In this document: one piece after another, positions 16,645-26,361 of the stretch
Position numbering within the stretch: the first letter of the stretch is position 1
Layout: every line of letters starts with the position of its first letter
From: Orrella sp037026685
GTDB lineage: Bacteria; Pseudomonadota; Gammaproteobacteria; Burkholderiales; Burkholderiaceae_B
Direction of reading: 5' to 3'
Length of the DNA: 64,000 nucleotides
Assembly: GCF_037026685.1 (NCBI RefSeq)
Contig: NZ_JBANET010000004.1
Span: forward strand, 244,260 to 308,259
Notes under the pieces: model-generated
The model's input: the letters and a program-made list of their open reading frames with translations, nothing else
Told to the model about the DNA's origin: nothing
Databases searched by the model: none
Program-made: the position numbers and the translations under genes

Positions 16645-16923
16645 GCGCTTTTTTCCGGTATGGACGGCGCGGTCTTGCGCGCCAGCTGGCCTGCAAGTGT
16701 ACAGATTCTGCCCGCCCGGCGAAGGGGAGCGCCGGGGCGAAAGCCGCCGGAGGGCTCGGGTACAATCGCCGGTCATTTTCCTGTTTCTGCCCTTATTCCA
16801 GACCTGAGCACGTCTTTTCTCCCCTCATTGATTGATCAGGTACAGGGTCGGGCATGAATTTCTGCGGATTCATGAGGTCATGGCACTCGCAATGAACATG
16901 CCGGGCAAAATGGTGCATTGCCG
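16645..16923. promoter_or_regulatory. Divergent promoter region, proA / glycan operon
   Basis: 279 bases separating leftward proA from the first rightward glycosyltransferase. No coding sequence is supported. A TACAAT at 16761-16766 on the plus strand could be a -10 for the glycan operon. The stretch nearest the transferase is less GC-rich than the surroundings. No JUMPstart/ops motif was recognised. Confidence 0.35.
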
Positions 16924-18090
16924 ATGAAGCTGGTGTTGGGGTCGGAGTCGCTGCGGCCGCCATTGACCGGCATCGGAAACTATACGTTTCATCTGCTGGC
17001 CGCCTTGCTGCGCAAGCCGCAGCTCGAACGCATCGATTGTTTCTCCGACGCCGGCTGGGCAAGCGCGGCGCAAGCGCTGGCGGCCTGCGAACGCATGAGT
17101 GCCGCACCCGCGGCCGGCCAAGGCTGGCTCGCGGGCCTGAAGGCAGGCTTGCGCAGCCTTCCGTTTGCCTATCCCCTGCGGGCAAAGGTGCGCGAGCTGC
17201 AGTACGCCCGGCGCTCCGGTGCCCTGGCCGACTGGGTCTATCACGAACCGAACTTCATTCTCAAGCCGCACCCCGGGCCCAGCGTGGTGACGGTGCACGA
17301 CCTCTCCTTCGTGCACTATCCGGCTTTTCATCCTCCCGAGCGGGTGCGCTGGCTCAACCGCGAATTGCCCGGCACGCTGGCGCGGGCCTGCCATGTGCTG
17401 ACCGTGTCCGAACTGGTCCGCCAGGAGTTGATCGAACAGTTCGCCGTGCCTGCCAGCAAGGTGAGCGCCACCCATCTGGGCGTCTCGGCGCATTTCCGCC
17501 CCTGCATCCAGACGGACAAGACGCTGCAGGCCTACGGCCTGGAGCATGGCCGGTATCTGGCCTTCGTCGGCACCCTCGAGCCGCGCAAGGGCCTGGATGT
17601 GCTGCTCGATGCGTATCTCCAACTGCCCGCGGCGCTGCGCCGTGCCTATCCCTTGGCTATCGCCGGCGCATCGGGCTGGCAGAACAGCGCCTTGCTCGGG
17701 CGCATGGAGCGCCTGCGGCGGACCGGCGAAATCCGCCTGCTCAGCTACCTCCCACTGGCGGACTTGCCTGCCTTCTATTCGGGGGCGGCGGTTTTTGTCT
17801 ACCCTTCGGTCTACGAAGGCTTTGGCCTGCCCGTACTGGAAGCCATGGCTTGCGGGGCCCCCGTCGTGATAGCGGCAGGCACGGCCATGCAGGAGTTCTG
17901 CGGCGTGGCTGGCACGACGTTTCCGGCCGGCCAAGGCGAGGCCTTGGCGCAGGTGCTGGGCGGGCTGCTCGAAGATCCAGTCCGCCGGCAGGCCGCGGGC
18001 CGGGCCGGGCCGCGCATCGCCGCGCGCCACAGCTGGGACCGGTGTGCAGAGCTGACGATCCATGCTTATGAACATGCTGCAAAAGCCTAA
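16924..18090 (+). CDS. GT4-family glycosyltransferase (mannosyltransferase-like)
   Basis: 388 residues from the ATG at 16924 (MKLVLGSESLRPPLTGIGNY). GT-B fold of family GT4: an N-terminal acceptor domain with the RPPLTGIGNYTF loop, then a nucleotide-sugar domain with FVGTLEPRKGLDVLLDAY and the E-x7-E motif in EGFGLPVLEAMACG (~300). A TTG two codons earlier is an alternative start. Similar in design to the adaptor mannosyltransferases of the polymannose O-antigen loci (WbdC/WbdB type); the adjacent manC gene supports GDP-mannose as donor. First gene of the rightward glycan operon. Confidence 0.82.
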   Translation: MKLVLGSESLRPPLTGIGNYTFHLLAALLRKPQLERIDCFSDAGWASAAQALAACERMSAAPAAGQGWLAGLKAGLRSLPFAYPLRAKVRELQYARRSGALADWVYHEPNFILKPHPGPSVVTVHDLSFVHYPAFHPPERVRWLNRELPGTLARACHVLTVSELVRQELIEQFAVPASKVSATHLGVSAHFRPCIQTDKTLQAYGLEHGRYLAFVGTLEPRKGLDVLLDAYLQLPAALRRAYPLAIAGASGWQNSALLGRMERLRRTGEIRLLSYLPLADLPAFYSGAAVFVYPSVYEGFGLPVLEAMACGAPVVIAAGTAMQEFCGVAGTTFPAGQGEALAQVLGGLLEDPVRRQAAGRAGPRIAARHSWDRCAELTIHAYEHAAKA

Positions 18091-18150
18091 ACCCCGGACT
18101 GGGATCGGTGCCACGGCGGATGCCCGCGTCGCGAACAAGGGGATGCATCC

Positions 18151-19305
18151 ATGAAAGTGCTGCATTTCTACAAGGCATTCGGCGGCAAGGAGCGCGGCGG
18201 GGTGGCGCATTTCATCACGCACCTAGCACACGTCACCACCCCGCTGGGTGTGGCGCATACCGTGCTTTCGCTCGAACCGCGGCCGCAGCCCGCGCGGGTG
18301 ACGCCCGACTATGTCCAGCACCATGCCAAGGAGGATTTCCGCCTAGCCTCGACCAGCGTTTCCTTTTCGGCGGTCGGCAAATTCTCGGAGCTGGCGGCCC
18401 AGGCCGACGTGGTGCACTACCACTTTCCCTGGCCTTATATGGACGTGGCGCACTTCCTGGCCCGTGCGCAAAAACCAAGCATCGTGACCTACCATTCGGA
18501 CATTGTCCGCCAGCGTTTCTTCAACAGGCTGTACCAGCCCTTGATGCGGCGGTTCCTGGGCAGCGTGGACGCAATCGTGGCCACCAGCCCCAATTACCTG
18601 GCCAGTTCGTCCGTGCTGGCGCAATTCCGGGAAAAAACCGAGGTCATTGCCCTGGGGATTGACCAGGCTCTCTATCCCGAGCCAGACGCCTGCAAGGTGG
18701 CGGCGCTTCGCGAACGCTTTGGCGGGCGTTTCTTTCTTTTCGTGGGTGTGCTGCGCTACTACAAGGGGCTGCATTTCCTCATGCAGGCGCTGGCCGGCTG
18801 TCCGTGGCCCGTCGTGCTGGCCGGCGGCGGTCCCGAATTGCCACGCTTGCGCGCCATGGCTGACTCGCTGGGCTTGAAGAACGTCCATTTCATCGGCGAG
18901 GTGAGCGAGCAGGAAAAAATGGACTTGCTGCAGGCCTGCCATGCTTTCGTCTTTCCGTCGCATCTGCGTTCGGAGGCATTCGGCATCAGCCTGCTCGAGG
19001 CCAGCATGCTGGGCCGCCCGATGATCAGCGCAGAGATCGGCACGGGAACCAGCTTCGTCAACCGGGACGGGGAAACGGGGATCGTGGTGCCGCCGGCCGA
19101 TCCGGCAGCCTTGCGCCAGGCGATGCGCATCCTGTGGGAGTCACCCGAACTGGCGCAGAAGTATGGCCGCGCGGCGCGGGACTGGTTCGATGCTTTGTGC
19201 GGCCGGGCGTACTTCGGGCGGCAATACCTGGCGCTTTACGAGCGGGTGTGCGCGACCGCCGGAGGCCGACATGCAAAGGGCAGCTGCACGGGACGCTTCA
19301 GTTAA
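18151..19305 (+). CDS. GT4-family glycosyltransferase
   Basis: 384 residues, GT-B fold. The N-terminus MKVLHFYKAFGGKERGGVAH is typical of O-antigen mannosyl/rhamnosyltransferases (WbpY/WbpZ/WbdB style), followed by FVGVLRYYKGLHFLMQAL, LAGGGPELPRLR, and the E-x7-E motif in RSEAFGISLLEASMLGRP (~275). It starts 60 bases after the previous gene in the same operon. Linkage and acceptor cannot be read from sequence; GDP-mannose is a reasonable donor. Confidence 0.83.
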   Translation: MKVLHFYKAFGGKERGGVAHFITHLAHVTTPLGVAHTVLSLEPRPQPARVTPDYVQHHAKEDFRLASTSVSFSAVGKFSELAAQADVVHYHFPWPYMDVAHFLARAQKPSIVTYHSDIVRQRFFNRLYQPLMRRFLGSVDAIVATSPNYLASSSVLAQFREKTEVIALGIDQALYPEPDACKVAALRERFGGRFFLFVGVLRYYKGLHFLMQALAGCPWPVVLAGGGPELPRLRAMADSLGLKNVHFIGEVSEQEKMDLLQACHAFVFPSHLRSEAFGISLLEASMLGRPMISAEIGTGTSFVNRDGETGIVVPPADPAALRQAMRILWESPELAQKYGRAARDWFDALCGRAYFGRQYLALYERVCATAGGRHAKGSCTGRFS

Positions 19306-19397
19306 AATCCGCAGGGCCGGCAGGCGCTGCGCCATTGTCTGATGCGAATCGGGCAATGGCGATTCTTCTTTCAAACAGGCGAGATCACGTGCACGCT

Positions 19398-20651
19398 ATG
19401 GAAAAGGGTTTTTACCGAGCGTTCGAGGACAGGCACCGGGGCCCACGCGAGGTGGTGCGGCAGCGGCTCGAGTGCTATGTCCCTTTCCTGCAGGCCTGGC
19501 GTGCCGAGCCCGGCACGCATGCCCTGGCGGACCTGGGCTGCGGCCGCGGTGAATGGCTGGAACTGGCGCAAGAACTGGGTTTTGCCGCGCAAGGGGCCGA
19601 CTTGGACACGGACATGCTGGCGGCCTGTCGCGAGCGCGACTTGACGGTGCACGAGACCGATGCGCTGGCGTGGCTGGCAGGCCTGCCTGCGCAAAGCCAG
19701 GCTATCGTATCGGCTTTCCACCTGGTCGAACATATCGAGTTCGACGCCCTGCGGCAGTTGGCCGCCGATGCTATGCGCGCGCTAGCGCCCGGGGGCTTGC
19801 TCATTCTGGAGACGCCCAATCCCGACAATCTCGTGGTGGCCTCGCGGGATTTTTACAGGGATCCCACGCACCGCAAGCCCATTCCTTCCGACCTGCTGGC
19901 CTTCGTGGCCGAGCATGCCGGTTTTGCGCGCGTGAAGATCATGCCACTGCACGAGCGCGCCGATCTACGCGAACGCGAGCAGGTTGGCCTTCAGGAAGTC
20001 ATCGACGGCGCCAGCCCCGACTATGCCGTCATCGCGCAGAAGGGAGGCGATGCCGACTTCCTGGCCGGTTTCGATGCCGCTTTCGCCATGAAGTCGGGCT
20101 TGACCACCGAGGCGCTGGCATTGCGTTATGACGCCCAGTGGCATCAATCCAAACGCGAGATCCATCAGGCGATCCAAGGCCTGGGAGAGCAGTTGCGGAC
20201 ACAGCATGCGCAGATGGAAGCTCGCCTGGCGCAGGCCCAGCAGGCGCATGCCTTAGCCGTTGCCGAGCTGCAGGCAATCAGGCAAAGCAGTTCCTGGCGG
20301 CTGACCGCGCCGCTGCGCTGGAGTGTGGAGCAGGCGCGCGCCTTGCGCGAGCAAGGGCTCAGGCAAAGGATGCGGCGCGCGGCCGTGCGTTTCGGACGCC
20401 CAGCCGCGGCGCGACTGAGCGCTTTACTGCATGCGCATCCAGTGCTGCGCGAGCGCAGCGCGGCCTGGGCCGTGCGCCTGGGCTTGCACGAGCCCTTGCG
20501 GGCTTTGTACCACCGCATACAGCATCAAGCCCGTATGCACCGCCATGGCCAAGCCGTGGCGCAAGGCGGCCAGCATATGACGCCGCGCGCGGGCAGACTG
20601 TACGCGCGGCTGAGCCAAGCCATGGATTCTTTGCGCAAGGACGATCGATGA
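19398..20651 (+). CDS. WbdD-like methyltransferase with coiled-coil tail
   Basis: 417 residues. Residues ~1-230 are a class I SAM methyltransferase (LADLGCGRGEWLEL, SAFHLVEHIEF, ILETPNPDNL). Residues ~245-300 are a coiled coil (HQAIQGLGEQLRTQHAQMEA and following), and the rest is basic, with amphipathic character. This layout recalls WbdD of E. coli O8/O9a, which caps the O-chain and measures its length with a coiled coil. No kinase domain is present. ATG at 19398; GTG at 19389 is an alternative. It shares an ATGA with the next gene, so the two are coupled, as capping and polymerase functions would need. Confidence 0.75.
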   Translation: MEKGFYRAFEDRHRGPREVVRQRLECYVPFLQAWRAEPGTHALADLGCGRGEWLELAQELGFAAQGADLDTDMLAACRERDLTVHETDALAWLAGLPAQSQAIVSAFHLVEHIEFDALRQLAADAMRALAPGGLLILETPNPDNLVVASRDFYRDPTHRKPIPSDLLAFVAEHAGFARVKIMPLHERADLREREQVGLQEVIDGASPDYAVIAQKGGDADFLAGFDAAFAMKSGLTTEALALRYDAQWHQSKREIHQAIQGLGEQLRTQHAQMEARLAQAQQAHALAVAELQAIRQSSSWRLTAPLRWSVEQARALREQGLRQRMRRAAVRFGRPAAARLSALLHAHPVLRERSAAWAVRLGLHEPLRALYHRIQHQARMHRHGQAVAQGGQHMTPRAGRLYARLSQAMDSLRKDDR

Positions 20652-23600
20652 GGGTAGTAATAGATATGCAGGGCGCCCAGACCGCCAGCCGGTACAGGGG
20701 CGTCGGCCGATATGCCTTGTCGCTGTGCCGGGCCCTGATACGACTACGCGGCGAGCACGAGGTGCTGCTGCTACTCAATGGCGCCTTCGAAGAGACCCTC
20801 GGTCCGTTGCGCGAAACTTTCGCGCCAATGCTGCCGCCAGGCAGTATTCATGTATGGTTTCCACCCGGCCCGGTGGCTGCCCACCAGCCGGCCAACGCCT
20901 GGCGCCGCCACGCCGCTGAACTGAGCCGCGAGGCCGCACTGGCCAGCCTAGCGCCGGATCTCATCTACGTTCCCAACCTTTTTGAAGGCTTCGTGGATGA
21001 TGCGGCCGTCAGTATCGGCCGTCTCGATACCGCCACGCCGGTGTGCGTCACGCTGCACGATCTCATTCCCCTGCTCAATCCCGAGCAGTATCTGCACGAT
21101 TCGGTTTTCGAGGCTTTTTATCGCGACAAGATCGCGCAATTGCAGCACGCGGCCTTGCTGCTGGCCAATTCCGATTCCACCCGGCAGGAAGGCCTGACGC
21201 ACCTGGCCTTGGAACCTTCGCGGATCGTCAATGTCTTCGGGGCGGTGGATGGCGATTTTGCGCCGCTGCGGCTGACCCAGGCCGAAGGCCTGGCCGAACG
21301 CACGCGGCTCGGCATCGACCGGAACTTTATCCTTTACACGGGCGGGGCCGACCGGCGCAAGAACCTGCCACGGCTGATCCAGGCATACGCTGCATTGCCG
21401 GCCGCGTTGCGCGCGACGCATCAGCTGGTTTTTGCCGGCCATTTTTCCGACGCCGAGGCACAGGCGTTCAGGGGCCAGGCGCACGCCGCAGGCTTGCGCA
21501 AGGGCGAACTGGTACTGACCGGTTATGTTTCGGACCAAGATCTCGTGCTGCTCTACAACTTGTGCGAGGTCTTTGTCTTTCCGTCCTGGCACGAGGGCCT
21601 GGGGCTGCCGGCCATGGAGGCCATGCGCTGCGGGACGGCGGTGATCGGCGCCAATACATCGAGCTTGCCGGAAGTCATCGGCTGCCGGCAGGCACTCTTC
21701 GATCCGCACTCCACCCAGGCCATGACCGACAGCCTGCAGCGGGTGCTGACCGATGAGGCGTTTCGGCAGTCGCTTTGCGAGCACGGGCTGGAGCGGGCTG
21801 CCACGTTTTCCTGGGACGACAGCGCGCGCAAGGCGTGGCAGGCTTTCGAAGGCTGTGCGGCGTGGCAGACAGAGGGGCTAGCCGATACGGCCGGTACGAA
21901 GCCTGTGCTGGCTTACGTTTCGCCCTTGCCGCCCGAGCGCAGCGGTATCTCCGACTACAGCGTGGAGCTGCTGCCCGCGTTGGCCAGGTATTACCGTATC
22001 GAGCTGGTGGTGGACCAGGACAGCGTCGATCGCAAGGCGCTTGCGCCATTGGCTGAACACGGGGTGCAGCTGCGCGACGTGGCTTGGCTGCGCGCGCATG
22101 CGCACCGTCTCGACCGGGTGTTGTACCAGGTAGGCAATTCGCCCTTGCACCGGCACATGTTCGCCTTGCTCAGAGATATTCCCGGCATGGTGGTGCTGCA
22201 CGACTTCTTCCTCAGTTCGGCCAAGTCATGGCTGGAGGTCGAGGCGGGCGAGGAGGGCGCCTGGGTGCAGGCCCTGTACGAATCGCATGGCTATGATGCC
22301 GTGCGCGCCCGTTTTCACGAGCCATTCGACCAGGTCAAGCTGCGCTACCCGGCCAGCTTCGAGGTGCTGCAGCATGCGCGCGGGGTGGCCGTGCATTCCG
22401 AGTATGCCCGGCAGCTGGCCATGGACTGGTATGGCGCCAAGGCCGCTGCCAGCCTGCATTACGTGCCGCTGTTGCGCGCGCCGGTGGCGCAGGCGCAGCA
22501 GCGCGCCCAGGCGCGCCGCGAACTGGGCTGGGCCGCTGACGACTTCGTCGTATGCAGCTTCGGCTTTCTGGATGCCACCAAGCTGAATCACGTCTTGCTG
22601 CGCGCCTGGCTTGACAGCGCCTTGAGCACCGATCCGCGCTGCAGGCTGGTGTTCGTCGGAGAAAATCACGGCGGCGACTATGGCCGGATGCTGGCCGAGA
22701 CCATCGCGGGCTGCCAGGCCCCGGAACGCGTGCAGATCACGGGTTGGACGGACCTGGACGGATTTCGCCGCCATCTGGGCGCCGCCGACCTGGCGGTCCA
22801 ACTGCGCGCATCATCGCGTGGCGAGACGTCCGGAGCGGTGCTCGACTGTCTGAATTTTGGCCTGCCCACCATCGTCAATGCCAACGGATCCTTTGGCGAG
22901 CTGCCGGCCGATGTGGTGGAAATGCTGCCGGACGACTTCGATCCGCAGCGGTTGGCCCAGGCGCTAGAGGCGCTTTGGAATCATCCCGCCCGGCGCCAGG
23001 AGATGGCGGTGCGGGCCCGCGAGTACGTGGCACAGCGGCACCACCCGGACCGCTGCGCGAAGGCCTATATGCAAGCCATGGAAGCGTGCTACCGCCAGGG
23101 GCGGTTCGCCGATCCCGCGGCCGTTCTGGACAGCGTCCTGCGCCATGCCGAGGATGGGCGTGCTCCGTTGCCTGACGATGCCGACTGCCAGGCCCTGGCG
23201 CAGGCGCTCGATGCCTCGATAGGACTTCGGCATCGCGCGCCAGTGCTGTACGTGGATGTGACCGGCACGGCGGACAACGATCGCCGCACAGGCATCGAGC
23301 GCGTGACACGCGCCCTTTGCTTGGCCTGGCTCGACGGGGCGGTGCCCGGCTTGCGCGTGGAGCCTATCAGGCTGAGCCATGAGGCGGGCGGCTGGGCCTA
23401 CCGTCATGCTCGCGCTTATACCCTGGCGCTGCTCGAGTGCCCGCCGCACGCGTTGGCGGACGATCTGGTGTCGTTCCGCGCGGGCGACACGCTTTTGGTC
23501 GCCGATCTGTCGGGCGAGCGCTTCGTCCAGGCCGGCGAGCAAGGACTCTTGCGCCGGCTCGGCGATATGGGCGTGCAGGCCTGGGCCATCGTGCACGACA

Positions 23601-24433
23601 TTCTGCCGGTGACGCTGCCGCAGTATTTCCCGCCGGACGCCGATGCCGGGCACGTGCGCTGGCTGGAGCAGGTCGTCAAGCTCGATGGCGCGGTTTGCGT
23701 CAGCCGTACCGTGGCCCAAGAGCTGAGCAGCTGGGTACAAGCGCACGCTGCTGCGCGGTCGGACCGATTCGGCATCGAATGGTTCCATCATGGCGCGGAC
23801 CTGGACCAGTCGGCGCCTACGATGGGCCTGCCGGACATCGCGCCCGTCGTGGCACAGGCCTGCGCGCAGCGGCCGACGCTGCTCATGGTGGGCACCATCG
23901 AACCTCGAAAAGGCTATGCGCAGGCACTATCGGCTTGCGAGCTGCTATGGTCGCGCGGCGAAGATTTCAATCTGGTCATTGTCGGGCGAGAAGGCTGGAC
24001 CGATCTGCCGGCTGCAGCCCGCCGTGATATTCCCCAGACCGTGAGGCGCCTGAGGAACCATCCGCAAGGCGGGCAGCGCCTGTTCTGGCTGGAAGGCGTC
24101 AGTGACGAATACCTGGAGCAGCTCTACAGCATGGCCAGCGGGCTGCTGTTCGCGTCCTGGGGCGAAGGTTTCGGTCTACCGCTTATCGAGGCCGCGCGCA
24201 GGGGGCTGCCGCTGGTATTGCGCGACATCCCGGTGTTCCGGGAAATCGCCGGCGAACGGGCGTGGTACGTTTCCGCGGGTCGAGGTGAGGACGCTGCGAT
24301 GGCTCAGTCCCTCTCGCAGTGGCTGGCGGCGTTCCGGGCGGGCGAGCATCCCGGCTCGCAAGGCCTGACATGGCAAACCTGGGCCGACAGCGCCCGCCAA
24401 GTCGCCAGGGCTTGCCTGCCGCGCACGCAGTGA
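20648..24433 (+). CDS. Triple-GT4 polymerising glycosyltransferase (WbdA-like)
   Basis: 1261 residues with three complete GT4 modules in tandem. Module 1 (~1-410) starts MRVVIDMQGAQTASRYRGVG and has EGLGLPAMEAM (~316). Module 2 (~420-830) starts VLAYVSPLPPERSGISDYS and has a changed motif, RGETSGAVLDCLNFG (~723). Module 3 (~870-1250) has GTIEPRKGYAQALSA and EGFGLPLIEAARRG (~1171). Tandem GT4 modules in one chain are known from WbdA, the polymannose polymerase of E. coli O8/O9a. The ATG at 20648 overlaps the methyltransferase stop. Probably builds the repeat unit with two or three linkage types. Confidence 0.82.
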   Translation: MRVVIDMQGAQTASRYRGVGRYALSLCRALIRLRGEHEVLLLLNGAFEETLGPLRETFAPMLPPGSIHVWFPPGPVAAHQPANAWRRHAAELSREAALASLAPDLIYVPNLFEGFVDDAAVSIGRLDTATPVCVTLHDLIPLLNPEQYLHDSVFEAFYRDKIAQLQHAALLLANSDSTRQEGLTHLALEPSRIVNVFGAVDGDFAPLRLTQAEGLAERTRLGIDRNFILYTGGADRRKNLPRLIQAYAALPAALRATHQLVFAGHFSDAEAQAFRGQAHAAGLRKGELVLTGYVSDQDLVLLYNLCEVFVFPSWHEGLGLPAMEAMRCGTAVIGANTSSLPEVIGCRQALFDPHSTQAMTDSLQRVLTDEAFRQSLCEHGLERAATFSWDDSARKAWQAFEGCAAWQTEGLADTAGTKPVLAYVSPLPPERSGISDYSVELLPALARYYRIELVVDQDSVDRKALAPLAEHGVQLRDVAWLRAHAHRLDRVLYQVGNSPLHRHMFALLRDIPGMVVLHDFFLSSAKSWLEVEAGEEGAWVQALYESHGYDAVRARFHEPFDQVKLRYPASFEVLQHARGVAVHSEYARQLAMDWYGAKAAASLHYVPLLRAPVAQAQQRAQARRELGWAADDFVVCSFGFLDATKLNHVLLRAWLDSALSTDPRCRLVFVGENHGGDYGRMLAETIAGCQAPERVQITGWTDLDGFRRHLGAADLAVQLRASSRGETSGAVLDCLNFGLPTIVNANGSFGELPADVVEMLPDDFDPQRLAQALEALWNHPARRQEMAVRAREYVAQRHHPDRCAKAYMQAMEACYRQGRFADPAAVLDSVLRHAEDGRAPLPDDADCQALAQALDASIGLRHRAPVLYVDVTGTADNDRRTGIERVTRALCLAWLDGAVPGLRVEPIRLSHEAGGWAYRHARAYTLALLECPPHALADDLVSFRAGDTLLVADLSGERFVQAGEQGLLRRLGDMGVQAWAIVHDILPVTLPQYFPPDADAGHVRWLEQVVKLDGAVCVSRTVAQELSSWVQAHAAARSDRFGIEWFHHGADLDQSAPTMGLPDIAPVVAQACAQRPTLLMVGTIEPRKGYAQALSACELLWSRGEDFNLVIVGREGWTDLPAAARRDIPQTVRRLRNHPQGGQRLFWLEGVSDEYLEQLYSMASGLLFASWGEGFGLPLIEAARRGLPLVLRDIPVFREIAGERAWYVSAGRGEDAAMAQSLSQWLAAFRAGEHPGSQGLTWQTWADSARQVARACLPRTQ

Positions 24434-24462
24434 AGGGGCGGGCGCAGCCGCCTTGGGGCGGG

Positions 24463-26361
24463 TTAGACCAGAGGGATGCGGGGGGCCGGAGTGCCGGATA
24501 GCTGGGACCACCAGAAAGCCCCTTCTTTGACGAAGTCGCACTCCACCGCCTGCAAGGCGCCGTGGGCGCCGTCGTAGGTCAGCCAGAAACCGATTTCGTC
24601 GCCCGGCGCAATGTCCACCGGGAGGACGTAGCGAGGAGTATCCCATGCCACCTGCAGTCCTTCCTGCCCGATGAAATGCAGCGAGAACCGCAGCGCGCCT
24701 TCGGCGGCGCAAGCAATGGCTACTGAACCGGTATTTTTCAGCCCTATCTTGATGCGCCAGCCGTGGCCAGGCTGGCGCAGCGTTTGGCCTGGCGTCACCG
24801 TAAAGCGGATGTCCCGCGCTAGCGCCTCGTCCACCTGGCTGTGCTGGTCCGGAAGACCGCTGTCCGCTTCCCTGGCCAGGAAGGTCATTCCGCGCAAGGA
24901 CGGAAAATGGCCGATGATCCGCAGATTCAAGGCGCAGGCAAGGCGATAGACGTTCTGCGAATCGCGTACCGAATCGTGCACGACGTAGAAATCGGCCGCG
25001 GGGGCATGGGCGATGATCTGTTCGGCCACCAGCGAACGGTTGTAGGTGCCCTGCGGAGAATCTAAAAAGATCATTGAGCGCCGGGACCGGGCGGTGACGC
25101 CTTGCGCTGCTGCTTGGACGGCGGCTTCGTCGAAGCCGCTGGCGGTAGAGAAGGGCGTGATGGTCACCCGGCATCCGTGCCGCCTGGCGAAATCGCTCCA
25201 GGGGCCTTCCCAGCCTTCTATGGCGATTTGCTGTTGGACCAGCCGCTTGAACAGCACGGTTGTGTAGCCGGCGCCGAATTCCAGTACCGAATCGATGTTA
25301 TGGGTCTTGATGAAGTCCCGCAGCAGCTTGTATTCCGGGGCTGACAGATAGGCGTTGCCGCAGCGCAGGCCGTTCCATTCGAACTGGCTGTCGGCCGAGG
25401 AAAGCGCGATCGACACCGCCGAGGCCGCGTCCGCGCCAAGCAGGGAAACTTCCTTGCCCGGCGCCAGCGGCTCCGTCGAGGAAAGCGATCCCAGGGCCCT
25501 GATAATCGGCAGGCGGAACTGGGCGGCGGCCTGCGGGTCGAGTCGCCAGAGGAAGCTGGCGGCCTCCAGGAAACCGGTATCGTCCTCACCCAGCGCCTTG
25601 GCGATGGGGCGCAGCACTTCAGCCGGCAGCGAGGCCAGGAACGCGTCGATCCCGTCGATGCCGGCGAAATGCACCAGTCTTAGTGTCGCGCCCGTGGCGT
25701 TGCTGCGTAGCCTGCCGTCATCGTCGGCATGGCAGTCGAGCCGGCCCTGATGCGTGAAGCCCTGCCAGTTGTATTCGTGCTCCGGGACAAAGTCGACCTC
25801 CAGTCCCTGTTGGGCCAATTTCGCGCACAAATAATGGTTGTCATGGAGCTTGCCCGGAATGATGTAGCGCAGCCAGTCCTCGTCGCTGGCGGCGCTGGTG
25901 CGCAGACTCTCGAAGAAAGTACCCAAGCCTTGCGGCACGGCGAATACGCCGCTATTGAAGTAGCGTTCGCCCGAGAGCGCCGGGTCGTTGACCCAGGGGT
26001 ATGCCTTATCTTCGATGAAATCGCAGCCGCTGAGGTCGTCGCGGCAGGCCGTGAACCGCTCGACCCGGCACAGGGCCTGAAGCGGTTCGAGCACCACGAT
26101 GTCGCCGTCCAGATAGATGAATCCGCCCTGTTGGGCGGCATGGGCGTAAGCGTAGAACTTCGCCCGCTTCACGCCCAGGGTGGCGATTTCGGGCAGTATG
26201 TGCATCCTGGCGCCGTGGGCGGCCAGCCTGGGCGCGAGCTCGTCGGATTCCCCGTAGACTGTGATTTCCGCATCGGGATGCACGCGTCTTACGCTGCGTA
26301 CCAGGCGGATGGTGTGCCTGAGGTAGTTCGAAGTCGTGATGCTGATCACGCGCAAGGTCAT
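24463..26361 (-). CDS. Glycosyltransferase-methyltransferase fusion
   Basis: 632 residues. Residues ~1-260 are a GT-A-type transferase with the metal-binding DGD in FIYLDGDIVVL (D85, D87) and a second likely ligand in HFAGIDGIDAF. Residues ~340-520 look like a SAM-dependent methyltransferase (DSVLEFGAGYTTVLFKRLV, MIFLDSPQGTYN). Residues ~540-632 are a beta-rich end (WRIKIGLKNTGSVAIACA). I know no named protein with this exact order. The ATG overlaps the wzt stop (ATGA), so it is the last gene of the leftward manC-wzm-wzt operon. It may modify or cap the polysaccharide. Only 29 bases separate it from the convergent WbdA-like gene. Confidence 0.7.
   Translation of the reverse strand: MTLRVISITTSNYLRHTIRLVRSVRRVHPDAEITVYGESDELAPRLAAHGARMHILPEIATLGVKRAKFYAYAHAAQQGGFIYLDGDIVVLEPLQALCRVERFTACRDDLSGCDFIEDKAYPWVNDPALSGERYFNSGVFAVPQGLGTFFESLRTSAASDEDWLRYIIPGKLHDNHYLCAKLAQQGLEVDFVPEHEYNWQGFTHQGRLDCHADDDGRLRSNATGATLRLVHFAGIDGIDAFLASLPAEVLRPIAKALGEDDTGFLEAASFLWRLDPQAAAQFRLPIIRALGSLSSTEPLAPGKEVSLLGADAASAVSIALSSADSQFEWNGLRCGNAYLSAPEYKLLRDFIKTHNIDSVLEFGAGYTTVLFKRLVQQQIAIEGWEGPWSDFARRHGCRVTITPFSTASGFDEAAVQAAAQGVTARSRRSMIFLDSPQGTYNRSLVAEQIIAHAPAADFYVVHDSVRDSQNVYRLACALNLRIIGHFPSLRGMTFLAREADSGLPDQHSQVDEALARDIRFTVTPGQTLRQPGHGWRIKIGLKNTGSVAIACAAEGALRFSLHFIGQEGLQVAWDTPRYVLPVDIAPGDEIGFWLTYDGAHGALQAVECDFVKEGAFWWSQLSGTPAPRIPLV

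Noticed and set aside
16854..16895. A 13-codon frame just before the first glycosyltransferase, possible leader peptide
   Set aside because: No good ribosome site, no regulatory codon run and no attenuator hairpin follows.
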